NCBI RefSeq assembly: GCF_040273735.1
Contig: NZ_JBELZM010000017.1
Location: 24,737-88,736, forward strand
Direction: 5' to 3'
Source of the DNA: Solibacillus sp040273735
GTDB lineage: Bacteria > Bacillota > Bacilli > Bacillales_A > Planococcaceae
DNA length: 64,000 bases
The position numbers and the translations under genes are program-made. Position 1 is the first letter of the stretch; each line of letters starts with the position of its first letter. The notes under the pieces are model-generated. The model was given only the letters and a program-made list of their open reading frames with translations. It had not been told where the DNA came from and made no database searches. Shown in pieces: positions 25,205 through 33,883 of this stretch.

Positions 25205-25317
25205 GTAATTTATCAATATTACTAAAGAAGAATAGTTAAAATATTGAATCGCCATTGTATCCCTTCATTAACTGTGCGAAAATTTATTAGAATATTGGAA
25301 AAATAGGGGGTGGGACT

Positions 25318-26172
25318 ATGTGGGAACAGCAGCTAATTGAAACTAAGCGTGGAATTTTTGAAATCTTTACAAAAGGCGAGGGGAAACCGCTCTGTGTGAC
25401 GCATTTATACAGTGAATTTAACGAAAATGGAAATCGGTTTGCGGAAATGTTTACTCCGTATTATAAAGTACATTTAGTGAATTTGCGTGGCTGTGGAAAA
25501 TCAACGGATGATGTGTCTGTCTTTGGTTATGGTATGCAGGATAGCGTAGAGGATCTGGAGGCAACCCGTGCAGCATTGGGTTATGTTGCATGGGGGTTTG
25601 CAGGACATTCAACAGGGGGGATGCTAGCATTAAACTATGCAATTTTACACCCGGCAAGTGTGGAATTTATTGTAGCGGGCGGTCTTTGTGCTTCTGCAGA
25701 ATACATGCATCATCCAGCGAGTATTTACTGCAAGGAAAACCCGAACAATAAAAGAATTCTTGAGATTTTAGCGATGCTGGGCAATCCATCATCAACAATC
25801 GAGCAAAGAAAATCGGGCTCTAAAGAATGGGCACTTATGTCGTTATATAAAGAACAAAGCTATGACAATATGATAAGCCGTCCGAGCAGCGGGAAAACCG
25901 TTTCGAAAAGATTGGATTATTTTTCATATAAGGAGCTGCCAGACTTCGATTTGCGACCGCAATTACCAAGTATCAAAACGAAAGCTTATATATATGGCGG
26001 TTTATACGATGCGCAATGTCCATATGAATTTGCAGTGGAAGCAGCGGATTTATTGGCAAATGCCACATTGACGACCTTTGCTGAAAGTAATCACCACCCG
26101 GTTATTGAAGAAGAAGAAAAGTTCACGGAATTTGTGCGGAATCTATCTCAAGTTCATTCTATACAAAACTGA
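25318..26172 (+). CDS. alpha/beta hydrolase, proline-iminopeptidase-like
   Basis: 284 residues. HLYSEFNENGNRF replaces the usual HGGPG oxyanion loop; VNLRGCGKSTDD is the strand-loop typical of prolyl iminopeptidase relatives; nucleophile Ser in GHSTGGML near 99; Asp in GGLYDAQCP near 228 and His in ESNHHP near 262. ATG after GGGGGTGGGACT. It begins a same-strand run with a nucleotidyltransferase (17 bp) and an acetyltransferase. Substrate unknown. Confidence 0.88.
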   Translation: MWEQQLIETKRGIFEIFTKGEGKPLCVTHLYSEFNENGNRFAEMFTPYYKVHLVNLRGCGKSTDDVSVFGYGMQDSVEDLEATRAALGYVAWGFAGHSTGGMLALNYAILHPASVEFIVAGGLCASAEYMHHPASIYCKENPNNKRILEILAMLGNPSSTIEQRKSGSKEWALMSLYKEQSYDNMISRPSSGKTVSKRLDYFSYKELPDFDLRPQLPSIKTKAYIYGGLYDAQCPYEFAVEAADLLANATLTTFAESNHHPVIEEEEKFTEFVRNLSQVHSIQN

Positions 26173-26189
26173 AATAGGAGTCGTGCTGC

Positions 26190-26957
26190 ATGTACACAAT
26201 AAATGAAAGAGAAGATTATTTTCAATATACGATAACTAAGGTTCAAGCGTTAGAAGGTGTAGAGGGAATTATCCAATTGGGTTCTGGGACAATTGGTTAT
26301 ATTGATCAGTATTCCGATATCGATTTAATGATAGCAACAACAGAACAGGTAGATATTGCAAAACATTTAATCAAGGCTGAGCTGCAAAGAATGGGTGCCT
26401 TATATATAAAAGAAGGAAAGTTTAGTGATGATGTTTTTTTGCTTATACCTTTCTTTGAAAATGGTTTGGAAATGAATATATCTGTATTGCCTATCACTCA
26501 CTTGAATGTAAAATCATCTTTATGGAAACTCATATTTGATCGGAATGGTGAAGTTCAGTCAAAAATGCTTGAAGAAAATGAAAACTTCCTTCAGCAAGAT
26601 CAGCCATATATAAAAAAGTTCGATATAACGTTCGAATTCGCCTATCATTTAAGAAAGCTGCGTATTGAAATTCGACGTGGGAATTTAATATTTGCGATGA
26701 AAATGCTAGAAATATTGCGGGATTTTACGTTAACAATTCAAGTATTAAATGAACAAAAAAAGCTTCATCAATTTAAAGCCTATCATACATTAGAGAACGA
26801 TTTTATCGCTCAATTAATGAGTAGTTACCCGACAACAATAGACTCTCCAGGTATTGAGCAAGCTGCGTATAGAGTTACAGAACTATTTAAAAGTTCAGTA
26901 AAGAAAAATGCAATGTTTGATTATGACGAACGACTATTTATAATTGCTGAAATATGA
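26190..26957 (+). CDS. nucleotidyltransferase-fold protein
   Basis: 255 residues. N-terminal nucleotidyltransferase motif IQLGSGTIGYIDQYSDIDLMI at about 29-49, with the GS...DxD pattern of the pol-beta superfamily; a third acidic residue may lie in LEMNISVL near 92. The C-terminal half is helical (AYHLRKLRIEIRRGNLIFAMKML). This arrangement recalls aminoglycoside adenylyltransferases and DUF4111-type proteins, but the substrate is not evident. RBS AGGAGTC before ATG. Confidence 0.8.
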   Translation: MYTINEREDYFQYTITKVQALEGVEGIIQLGSGTIGYIDQYSDIDLMIATTEQVDIAKHLIKAELQRMGALYIKEGKFSDDVFLLIPFFENGLEMNISVLPITHLNVKSSLWKLIFDRNGEVQSKMLEENENFLQQDQPYIKKFDITFEFAYHLRKLRIEIRRGNLIFAMKMLEILRDFTLTIQVLNEQKKLHQFKAYHTLENDFIAQLMSSYPTTIDSPGIEQAAYRVTELFKSSVKKNAMFDYDERLFIIAEI

Positions 26958-26979
26958 TTTAGTGAAAAGGGAGAATTAT

Positions 26980-27561
26980 ATGGAAGAAATACTATTAGAA
27001 AATGAAATCATCAAATTAAGACCAGTCCAATTAAGTGATATCGAAGCAATCACAGACGCCGCGAATGATGAGGGGATTTGGGAGCATATGTCGGTAACGT
27101 TGCTTTCAAAAGAAGCGGTGCAAAACTATATCGAAAATGCGATTAAAGAGCGTGAAAAAGGTATTTCGTATATGTTTGCGATCATCGATAAAAAAACAGA
27201 TAAAATTGTAGGCTGTACATCTTTTCTTGATATTTCATTTCCCCATAAACGGCTGGAGATAGGGGCGACTTGGTATAATCCGAGTGTTTGGCGTTCTGCG
27301 ATTAATACAAATTGCAAGTTTCTAATGTTCCAATATTGTTTTGAAGTACTTAAATTAAATCGTATTCAAATTAAAACAGGGCACGAAAACGACCGTTCAC
27401 AAAAAGCCATTGAACGTATTGGCGCAGTGAAAGAAGGAGTTTTGCGTAATCATATGATTCGAAAAGAAGGAACAATTCGTCATACTGTTATGTATAGTGT
27501 CATTTCGGAAGATTGGGAAAAACTTAAAGCCAAGTTCATGGATCGTTTATTAAAATATTGA
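26980..27561 (+). CDS. GNAT acetyltransferase, RimJ/RimL type
   Basis: 193 residues from ATG 26980 behind AAGGGAG. Opens IIKLRPVQLSDIEAITDAANDEGIWEHM, with acetyl-CoA-binding strands in MFAIIDKKTDKIVGCTSFLDI and KRLEIGATWYNPSVWRSAINTNCKFLM, then RIQIKTGHENDRSQKAIERIGAVKEGVLRNH. These are the usual features of the ribosomal-protein-Ala acetyltransferase group, which also includes antibiotic or small-molecule acetylases. Starts 22 bp after the nucleotidyltransferase. Confidence 0.9.
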   Translation: MEEILLENEIIKLRPVQLSDIEAITDAANDEGIWEHMSVTLLSKEAVQNYIENAIKEREKGISYMFAIIDKKTDKIVGCTSFLDISFPHKRLEIGATWYNPSVWRSAINTNCKFLMFQYCFEVLKLNRIQIKTGHENDRSQKAIERIGAVKEGVLRNHMIRKEGTIRHTVMYSVISEDWEKLKAKFMDRLLKY

Positions 27562-27760
27562 AAATTTGCAGGTAAATTAATGGCATTGATAATATTTATA
27601 AGAAATTCACATTTTTTCAAGTCTTTTAACACGAATTGTATGGAATTAACGAACATTATCGTGTCATATCCCATATTTTCATATACAATGAGAGAGGTTA
27701 ATCTTTAATGGGAATATCTTATCCTGTTAAATTTAGATAGATTCGGTGTAGGTGAAAAAT

Positions 27761-28822
27761 TTGGGACGAACGAAAACATATATAAGTATAGATATAGAAG
27801 CCGCCCTTATACGCGGTAAGCAGTATATTATTGAAATTGGTGCGGTTAAATGGTTACCGGATGGTACGACAGAAACGTTTACTCAGCTTATTCAGCCATA
27901 TAAATTCAAAAAGCTGAATGCTCATATTCAAAAGCTTACAGGTATCACTACAGATCAACTTGTTGATGCCCCATCTTTTAAAGAAGCGTTTAATAAATTT
28001 AAACGCTGGTGTAAGCAGGATTATATATTTTTGACATTTGGTGAATTTGACCGGAAAGTGTTAGAAGAAGAGCTATCGCGCAATTACATAAAAAATGATT
28101 GCTTATATCCAATGATCGATTTTCAGCAAAAATATATGATTGCCAATGGTTTAAAAGAGCAGCCTTCACTAGGAGGGTTAATGGCGCAGCTTGGACTGGA
28201 AAACGAAACACAGCACCGTGCATTAGCCGATGCGGCAAGTCTGCTCTCAATCTTTGTGAAAGTTGATGGAGATAAGCTAATTGAACAGCAGCAAACGAAT
28301 AATTTTATTTTATTACTGACAAATTTCCGGATGCTGGAAACAACATATGAACTCGTCATTTCTACAACAAATTGCAAAATCGAGGATAATCGGATAACGG
28401 TTGAATCAATGAATATTTTCCGTGATGAGCTTCCTTTTACTGTTCAAATGATTGAACGTCTAGGGGAGGACGGGGAAAAAACGACATTGGAAAAAATCTC
28501 GATTGAACCGAATGCGCAGGCGAAGCAGTTCTTGCAGCAAATTTCCGAGAATATGAACGGTAAAATTTTAATTTCACGAACGGCCTTACGTTCAATATCA
28601 AAAATATTGAAATTACATCAAGTAACTTTACCGAAAACTGAAGTAATGACATTAGTAAATTTATTGAAAAAAGAAGAGATTGTTGCAAAATTTAATTTGG
28701 ATGATGAACCTACCAATACATATGAGGCAAGAGTTCTGCGTTTGCTTAATAAGTATGAGTATATGTTTGTTGCAGAGTTTTATAAACGGGCATTAATCGA
28801 GAAAAATATAATACAAGTATAA
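27761..28822 (+). CDS. DEDDh 3'-5' exonuclease (KapD/DnaQ-like), with C-terminal extension
   Basis: Start is ambiguous: TTG 27761 has AGGTGA at the right spacing, whereas GTG 27752 has only a weak site; I choose TTG (353 residues). Exonuclease domain is residues 1-165: YISIDIEAAL (first D/E), TGITTDQLVDAP, FGEFDRKVLEEE, and QHRALADAASL (H and D of ExoIII). The remaining half (170-353) is an uncharacterised region with EPNAQAKQFLQQISENMNG and a helical tail. Single gene, terminated at 28825. Confidence 0.85.
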   Translation: MGRTKTYISIDIEAALIRGKQYIIEIGAVKWLPDGTTETFTQLIQPYKFKKLNAHIQKLTGITTDQLVDAPSFKEAFNKFKRWCKQDYIFLTFGEFDRKVLEEELSRNYIKNDCLYPMIDFQQKYMIANGLKEQPSLGGLMAQLGLENETQHRALADAASLLSIFVKVDGDKLIEQQQTNNFILLLTNFRMLETTYELVISTTNCKIEDNRITVESMNIFRDELPFTVQMIERLGEDGEKTTLEKISIEPNAQAKQFLQQISENMNGKILISRTALRSISKILKLHQVTLPKTEVMTLVNLLKKEEIVAKFNLDDEPTNTYEARVLRLLNKYEYMFVAEFYKRALIEKNIIQV

Positions 28823-28824
28823 TA

Positions 28825-28852
28825 AATTCTCCAATTTTAGGAGAATTTTTTC
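28825..28852 (+). terminator. intrinsic terminator
   Basis: AATTCTCC/GGAGAATT stem with a 7-nt AATTTTA loop and T6. Confidence 0.88.
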
Positions 28853-28925
28853 TTTAATGCCGACTCCTATTACGTTATGATAGGGGGGTACGAAACACTC
28901 GTGGGTTAATAAAGGAGATTAATTT

Positions 28926-29762
28926 ATGTCAGCATGGATTGGAATTGATACAGGGGGTACGTTAACAAAGCTTGCCTATTTGGATGAACATCAGGAGCTT
29001 AAATTAACGGTCTTTCCATCTAACGAAATGCATTTAGTAAAAGAATGGTTGGAAAATCATCCTCAAGTTGAAGAAATCGGCTTAACTGGAGGGCGAACAG
29101 AGCAATTGCTGGACGTCTTAAAGACAATGATGTCGATTGAATATATTGTTGAATTTGAAGCAACTTTAAAAGGTGTGCGCTATTTGCTGGAGAAGGAAGG
29201 CCACGCAATTGATAAAAGTATTATTACAAATATCGGTACAGGTACATCAATTCACTATATGGATGGCTATACACATGCAAGGGTTGGCGGTACAGGTGTT
29301 GGTGGAGGTACTTTAATCGGACTTTCAACAATTATGACCGGAATTTCAGATTTTGACGAAATAAAAGCAAACGCTTTCAAAGGTAAGCGGGAAGGCATTG
29401 ATTTGCTTGTAAAAGATATTTATCAAGGAATGGATACACCGATTGACGGCAATTTAACAGCAAGTAATTTCGGGAAGGTCGGCATTACCGATCAACGTAA
29501 TTTTGAACAAAATAATGTACTGGCAACAACACAAGGGTTAATCGGAGAAGTAATTTCCACTTTAAGTATCCAGCTTGCCGTACAATATGAGACTGAGCAT
29601 ATCGTTTATATTGGATCCACCCTGATCGACAATGAACAGCTAGTAAAGGTAATTGAACATTATACTATATTAAAAAAACATAAACCTATTTTCTTGAAGG
29701 ATTGCGGATTTTCCGGTGCGATTGGTGCATTGTTAAATATTCGTGAGCACAGTAGAAAATAA
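28926..29762 (+). CDS. coaW: type II pantothenate kinase
   Basis: 278 residues; phosphorylates pantothenate in CoA synthesis and is, in this group, insensitive to CoA feedback. ATP-binding GIDTGGTLTKLAY at 5-17, LTGGRTEQLL near 56, FEATLKGVRYLL near 79, NIGTGTSIHY near 101, and the VGGTGVGGGTLIGL glycine-rich loop near 121. About the same length as Staphylococcus CoaW. AAAGGAG before ATG. It probably handles the first CoA step; a CoaB-like gene lies 6 kb away. Confidence 0.92.
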   Translation: MSAWIGIDTGGTLTKLAYLDEHQELKLTVFPSNEMHLVKEWLENHPQVEEIGLTGGRTEQLLDVLKTMMSIEYIVEFEATLKGVRYLLEKEGHAIDKSIITNIGTGTSIHYMDGYTHARVGGTGVGGGTLIGLSTIMTGISDFDEIKANAFKGKREGIDLLVKDIYQGMDTPIDGNLTASNFGKVGITDQRNFEQNNVLATTQGLIGEVISTLSIQLAVQYETEHIVYIGSTLIDNEQLVKVIEHYTILKKHKPIFLKDCGFSGAIGALLNIREHSRK

Positions 29763-29868
29763 AGGACGGCATTTAGGCTAGCAACATAGTTTAAATGCTT
29801 CTTTTTTGCCGTTTTTATCTCAATTACTTTACATAGAATTTTAAGAGGCGTAAAATAGTGAAAGTAAA

Positions 29869-29888
29869 TTATTTAGTTAGGTAAATAA
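29869..29888 (+). promoter_or_regulatory. candidate MarR operator
   Basis: Perfect 7-bp inverted repeat TTATTTA-GTTAGG-TAAATAA immediately upstream of the marR-type gene's ribosome site (the repeat's end overlaps AAGGAG). Suits autorepression by the MarR protein. Confidence 0.45.
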
Positions 29889-29900
29889 GGAGTGATTGCG

Positions 29901-30299
29901 ATGAATCCGTTATTTCATATACTTTTTCAGCAAAATCGTTATTTAGTAAAACAGTTAAATGATGTTTTAAAACAGCATGGACTATTCAGCTCACAATGGA
30001 CGGTTCTTTTTTTATTGCATCAAAACGGACCGATGACACTTACAGCAATATGGAAATACTTAGATGTAGAAGCGCCGACTGTTACGCGAACTGTTACTCG
30101 TCTGGAGACACTTGGTTGGGTGGAAAGGGTTCAAGGAGCGGATAAACGCGAAAAAATGATTGATTTAACGACCAAAGCAATGGAACAATTTCCTTATATT
30201 GAAGAATCCGTCGTTTCGTTCGAGCGAAAATTGACTGAGAATCTATCTGAGGAAGAACAGGCGCTCCTTATTCAATTACTAAAAAAGATGGAAGGTTAG
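29901..30299 (+). CDS. MarR family transcriptional regulator
   Basis: 132 residues from ATG 29901 (AAGGAG eight bases upstream). Winged helix-turn-helix in the middle: FSSQWTVLFLLHQNGPMTLTAIWKYLDVEAPTVTRTVTRLETLGWVERVQGADKREKMIDLT. Helices at both ends form the dimer. Five bases separate it from an MFS transporter, the usual pairing for a repressor that controls an efflux pump. A palindrome sits at its start. Confidence 0.92.
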   Translation: MNPLFHILFQQNRYLVKQLNDVLKQHGLFSSQWTVLFLLHQNGPMTLTAIWKYLDVEAPTVTRTVTRLETLGWVERVQGADKREKMIDLTTKAMEQFPYIEESVVSFERKLTENLSEEEQALLIQLLKKMEG

Positions 30300-30304
30300 A
30301 ATAT

Positions 30305-31495
30305 ATGGAGCTTCAAGAACAAACAAATAAAATTTTCACAAAACGATTTATTAGTCTATTCTTTACGAATATGTCGATATTTCTTGTGTTTTATGGATTA
30401 ATCACAACATTGCCCTTATATGCAATCGGTGAATTAGGGAAATCGGATGACGAATCAGGACTGCTCGTAACCGTATTTTTAATATCGGCGATTATCGTCC
30501 GTCCTTTCAGTGGAAAACTGTTAGATCTTTTTGGCAAGAAGCGTTTGCTGATTATAAGTCTTATACTTTACTTTGCGTGCACGGTATTATATTTATTTTT
30601 TAAACCATTTCTTCTTTTACTGGCGCTTCGCTTTTTCCAGGGCATATGGTTTAGTATTGCAACGACAGCATCAGGCTCTTTAGCAGCCGATATTGTTCCG
30701 AAAAGACGTAAGGGAGCAGGGTTGGGCTATTTTGCAATGTCCACAAATTTAGCCGTTGTATTCGGTCCTTTTATTGGGCTTATCATTATCCAATATTCAG
30801 GTTTTGATGCGTTATTTATCGCCTTATCTGTATTTGTAGCAATAGGAAGTTTACTGGCATTAACAATTCAAACAAATGATTTGCCAAATCCAGTCATAGC
30901 AGACCGAAGCTTTAAATTTTCATTTAATGATTTATTTGAACGAAATGCATTGCCGCTTGCCGCAATTGCTAGCTTGATTGCATTTTCTTATGCAAGTGTT
31001 TTATCTTTCTTATCGCTTTATGCGGAACAGAAGGATTTACTGAGTGTTGCCAGCTATTTCTTTGCGGTATTCGCGGTGGCAATGATTTCGGTTCGACCAT
31101 TCACAGGGAAAATCTACGATACAATGGGCGCAAAATTTGTTATTATTCCGTCGTTCTTTATTTTTGCATTAGGGCTGATTATTCTTGGTAATGCAGATCA
31201 GGAAATTCCTTTTCTATTATCGGCTATTTTTATCGGTGCAGGGTACGGCACGTTAACAACAAGTTTCCAGTCACTATGTATCCAGTCAACAACAATTCAG
31301 CGCAGCGGGTACGCTACTGCCACATATTTTACGCTGTTTGACATAGGGATTGCTATCGGATCGTATTTACTAGGGATGGTAGCGGTGAGTCTTGGCTATG
31401 AATATGTGTATTACATCGCGGCATTCATAATAGCTGTCGTATTTGCACTGTATATGCTGCTGCTCAATCGTCAAAAACATAAAATAGAACAATAA
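30305..31495 (+). CDS. MFS drug-type efflux transporter
   Basis: 396 residues, about 12 membrane helices. A GKLLDLFGKKRLL loop between helices 2 and 3 is the MFS signature, repeated in the second half as GKIYDTMGAKFVI. RFFQGIWFSIATTASGSLAADIVPKRRKGAGLGYF is the helix 4-5 region. Cotranscribed with the MarR gene. Likely exports a small toxic compound; substrate unknown. Confidence 0.92.
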   Translation: MELQEQTNKIFTKRFISLFFTNMSIFLVFYGLITTLPLYAIGELGKSDDESGLLVTVFLISAIIVRPFSGKLLDLFGKKRLLIISLILYFACTVLYLFFKPFLLLLALRFFQGIWFSIATTASGSLAADIVPKRRKGAGLGYFAMSTNLAVVFGPFIGLIIIQYSGFDALFIALSVFVAIGSLLALTIQTNDLPNPVIADRSFKFSFNDLFERNALPLAAIASLIAFSYASVLSFLSLYAEQKDLLSVASYFFAVFAVAMISVRPFTGKIYDTMGAKFVIIPSFFIFALGLIILGNADQEIPFLLSAIFIGAGYGTLTTSFQSLCIQSTTIQRSGYATATYFTLFDIGIAIGSYLLGMVAVSLGYEYVYYIAAFIIAVVFALYMLLLNRQKHKIEQ

Positions 31496-31498
31496 GAA

Positions 31499-31545
31499 AA
31501 ACGATTCATCGTTCCTTAAGTGGGATAGATGGATCGTTTTTTGCC
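31499..31545 (+). terminator. intrinsic terminator
   Basis: AACGATTCATC/GATGGATCGTT stem (one G-T) with a 17-nt loop, T6. Confidence 0.75.
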
Positions 31546-31649
31546 ACAATTAGTTTTAGGAGTTTTCGGTTTGGAATGTTGATCGAATAGGGAATGTGAA
31601 AACAAATTATATTTACCTCTATTCCGGTTTTTTCAGTGAAGAGTAGTAT

Positions 31650-32039
31650 CTAAGTATTTTTTAAAATCGCTTCACGAGCAAGAACATCCGCCGCTTTGTT
31701 TTCTTTATCGGGTATCCATTTTATGAAAAATAGTTCAAATTGTTCGATTAAAGCGAGTGCCTTCTCTAAATAAGGTTTGAATTCCTCGTTTTTCACATAT
31801 GCTTTGTCGATTGAGCTTACGACAATTTTTGAATCAGAGCGCATAGAAACAAACGTTGAACCGATTTTCAGAGCTTCTTCCAAACCACGTAAAAGGGCAA
31901 TAAATTCGGCCTGATGATTGTTTGTAATGCCGATTGGTTCACTGATTTTTACATGCTGTCCTTCACCTTTTATAAATATCCCAATCCCGCTAGGACCGGG
32001 ATTGCCGGCACTGGCGCCATCTATATAGACTTCTAACAT
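31650..32039 (-). CDS. RNase HI-like protein
   Basis: 129 residues from ATG 32039 (AAAGGAG upstream). The longer frame to 32147 lacks a ribosome site. Catalytic acids at D7 (YIDGASAGNPGPSG), the Glu of NNHQAEFIALLRGLEEAL, and the Asp of MRSDSKIVVS, followed by WIPDKENKAADVLA, where the last Asp is typical. It lacks the basic protrusion of E. coli RNase HI, as do the YpdQ-type proteins of Bacillus, some of which are inactive. Divergent from the zinc-finger gene. Confidence 0.9.
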   Translation of the reverse strand: MLEVYIDGASAGNPGPSGIGIFIKGEGQHVKISEPIGITNNHQAEFIALLRGLEEALKIGSTFVSMRSDSKIVVSSIDKAYVKNEEFKPYLEKALALIEQFELFFIKWIPDKENKAADVLAREAILKNT

Positions 32040-32150
32040 AATTTCGCTCCTTTTATGTTCTGTTCGTTTAAGTATAACAAATACATGTAAGTTGGAGAAA
32101 ATAAAAAAATAGCGTACAATAGTAAAACAAATTATCGGGAGGTACATGAC

Positions 32151-32342
32151 TTGAATAAAGTAGATGTTATGAAAGATATTGATGAATTAATGGATATGTA
32201 CTGTGCTGATTGTCTAGTCATTCAGGACCTTCGCAAAGAACGCGGAAAACATGGTGCGCACCGTTTCTGCATCGAATCTTGTACAGTAGGGGAACAGCTT
32301 CAGTTTCTTGGTAAAGAAATAATGAAAGTTTCCGAAAAATAA
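32151..32342 (+). CDS. small zinc-finger protein of Bacillales
   Basis: 63 residues. MYCADC and FCIESC give C-x-x-C pairs with a conserved AHRFC. This fits the zinc-finger family (PF10782) of Bacillales, whose role is unknown. TTG start behind GGGAGGTACATGAC. The tail CTVGEQLQFLGKEIMK is typical. Confidence 0.82.
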   Translation: MNKVDVMKDIDELMDMYCADCLVIQDLRKERGKHGAHRFCIESCTVGEQLQFLGKEIMKVSEK

Positions 32343-32367
32343 TAATTTTAGTACATTCATCTTACTA

Positions 32368-32395
32368 TTGAATAATAATGTTTTTTTGATATAAT
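32368..32395 (+). promoter_or_regulatory. sigma-A promoter of candidate ncRNA
   Basis: TTGAAT (32368-32373), 16-bp spacer, TATAAT (32390-32395). Start would be near 32402. No ORF follows; a strong terminator ends at 32582. Confidence 0.6.
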
Positions 32396-32401
32396 AATTA
32401 A

Positions 32402-32582
32402 GTATTTCTTATTTACCTCGTATAAATCTCTGGTACAGATTTATTTTTTTCTAGGTAAATGACTTCAGCGGAGTGGTTACCGTTGAAAAGTTTCTTTATT
32501 TTTTAATCCTTTTTATTACTAAAAAGGGAGAGACAACTTGTAATTTGTAGCGCATAACTACTATATTACAAGTTGTTTTTTT
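32402..32582 (+). ncRNA. candidate orphan small RNA, about 180 nt
   Basis: The unit has a good promoter and a strong terminator but no ORF with a ribosome site. Predicted helices: ATTTACC/GGTAAAT closing around a nested ATAAATCT/AGATTTAT hairpin (about 32412-32459), CTTCAGCGG with CCGTTGAAAAG (about 32463-32491), and a terminator ACAACTTGTAAT/ATTACAAGTTGT (32533-32575) with an extra helix TTGTAG/ACTACTA inside. It does not match a riboswitch, 6S RNA or SRP RNA I know, and no gene follows on the same strand. Confidence 0.55.
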
Positions 32583-32608
32583 GTTGACTTATTTAATTCA
32601 TCGCAAAT

Positions 32609-32646
32609 AAAAAAGCTACTTTCGACGTCTCGAAAGTAGCTCTTTT
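32609..32646. terminator. bidirectional intrinsic terminator
   Basis: AAAAGCTACTTTCG/CGAAAGTAGCTCTTTT stem with loop ACGTCT; it ends the SEC-C gene on the minus strand. Confidence 0.85.
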
Positions 32647-32653
32647 GCTTTTG

Positions 32654-33649
32654 TTAACTATTAACAAGTTGCTTTTCAGTATAGAAAGCATTTAATTCTT
32701 GATAATATTTATTTAAAGAGGACGGGGAAACACTGAAGCTTTCGCCGATTTCTTTTACAGTGAATTTTTGATCGAATAAATCATTATCCTGACCGAATCT
32801 TACTGCACCGGCAGCGATAGCACCAGCCTTACGTGCTGTAGGCTGTTTTTCAACTAAGTAATCTTCAATCATTGCTACGAAGCTCTCGTTATTGATTGCT
32901 TTTTCTGCCATAAATGCTTTTAACTGTTCCACGACTTCCTGCTCGAAAGGTGTAAACTCTTCTCCTTCATAGCCGTTTTCAACTAGGCCTTCCCATAATA
33001 ATAAATGGTTTTCTTTTGTAAATTGCTCAACAGGTAGACGGCTTGCTTTGTAAGCTTCTGTAAACTGTTCAAAAGAAATCGCATGTTCTTTATGGAAGAA
33101 GATTAGTGTAGAGACAGCTAATACGTGGTTTTCCTTATTTGAACCATCCGGTAATAAAAAGGCGAACACACGCATTCCTAGAGGGATTGATTTGTGGCTT
33201 TCACGCTGAATATGATAGGTTGTGCCAGTTAATGCAGAGATAGCTGTAAAGTAATCATCTTTCACATCTTCGACAGTTCCGATGAAGAATATCGGCTGTT
33301 CCCATGATTTCAATAATCCGATCATAGATGGGCGAAGCGCTTTTTTAGCTGTTTTTGCTAAAAAGTTCTGCCAAATATCAGGTCGTTGATGGAAGAAATA
33401 TTCGTCTAAAGCAACGGCTTCCACTAATTCCTTGTGTAATTTCTTTTCTAATTTCGGTGCCCAATTTCGAACCAATTCCATAAATTCACGGATATCTTTT
33501 CGTTCTGGGTAATTACTATAGAAAGTTTGTAATACGTTTTCAATTTCTTCCTGGAAAACGTTTTGTGAAGTTACCTGATTTTTTCCTTCACAACATTTTT
33601 TGTATTTTTTTCCACTACCGCATAGACATGGGTCATTTCGTCCAATCAT
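32654..33649 (-). CDS. SEC-C motif protein
   Basis: 331 residues. The SEC-C zinc motif is at the very N-terminus (GRNDPCLCGSGKKYKKCC, residues 3-20), rather than the C-terminus as in SecA. The rest is mainly helical, with VRNWAPKLEKKLHKELVEA, FFIGTVEDVKDDYFTA (beta-rich) and a C-terminal KEIGESFSVSPSSLNKYYQEL that resembles a helix-turn-helix. Function unknown; may bind nucleic acid or a chaperone partner. ATG behind GGAAGTG; monocistronic. Confidence 0.8.
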   Translation of the reverse strand: MIGRNDPCLCGSGKKYKKCCEGKNQVTSQNVFQEEIENVLQTFYSNYPERKDIREFMELVRNWAPKLEKKLHKELVEAVALDEYFFHQRPDIWQNFLAKTAKKALRPSMIGLLKSWEQPIFFIGTVEDVKDDYFTAISALTGTTYHIQRESHKSIPLGMRVFAFLLPDGSNKENHVLAVSTLIFFHKEHAISFEQFTEAYKASRLPVEQFTKENHLLLWEGLVENGYEGEEFTPFEQEVVEQLKAFMAEKAINNESFVAMIEDYLVEKQPTARKAGAIAAGAVRFGQDNDLFDQKFTVKEIGESFSVSPSSLNKYYQELNAFYTEKQLVNS

Positions 33650-33844
33650 TGTAACACTTCCTTTAATACAACTTTTAAATACTAATGTCGCAGTATTGCT
33701 ACTAATAATAATAACGTCAGATTGTTATTATGAAAACTGATTATGTTTTTAGAACTATCAGAAAAATTGTTGCATTTTACATTATATTAAACTTTACATA
33801 AAAATAGAACAATAATAGAGTTAATTCTATCAATAATCTATAAA

Positions 33845-33880
33845 AAAAGAGACATTGCACGCTCGATGCGATGTCTCTTC
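33845..33880 (-). terminator. intrinsic terminator of DMT gene
   Basis: AAGAGACAT/ATGTCTCTT stem with a 15-nt part-paired loop; the T run is on the minus strand. Confidence 0.75.
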
Positions 33881-33883
33881 CTA

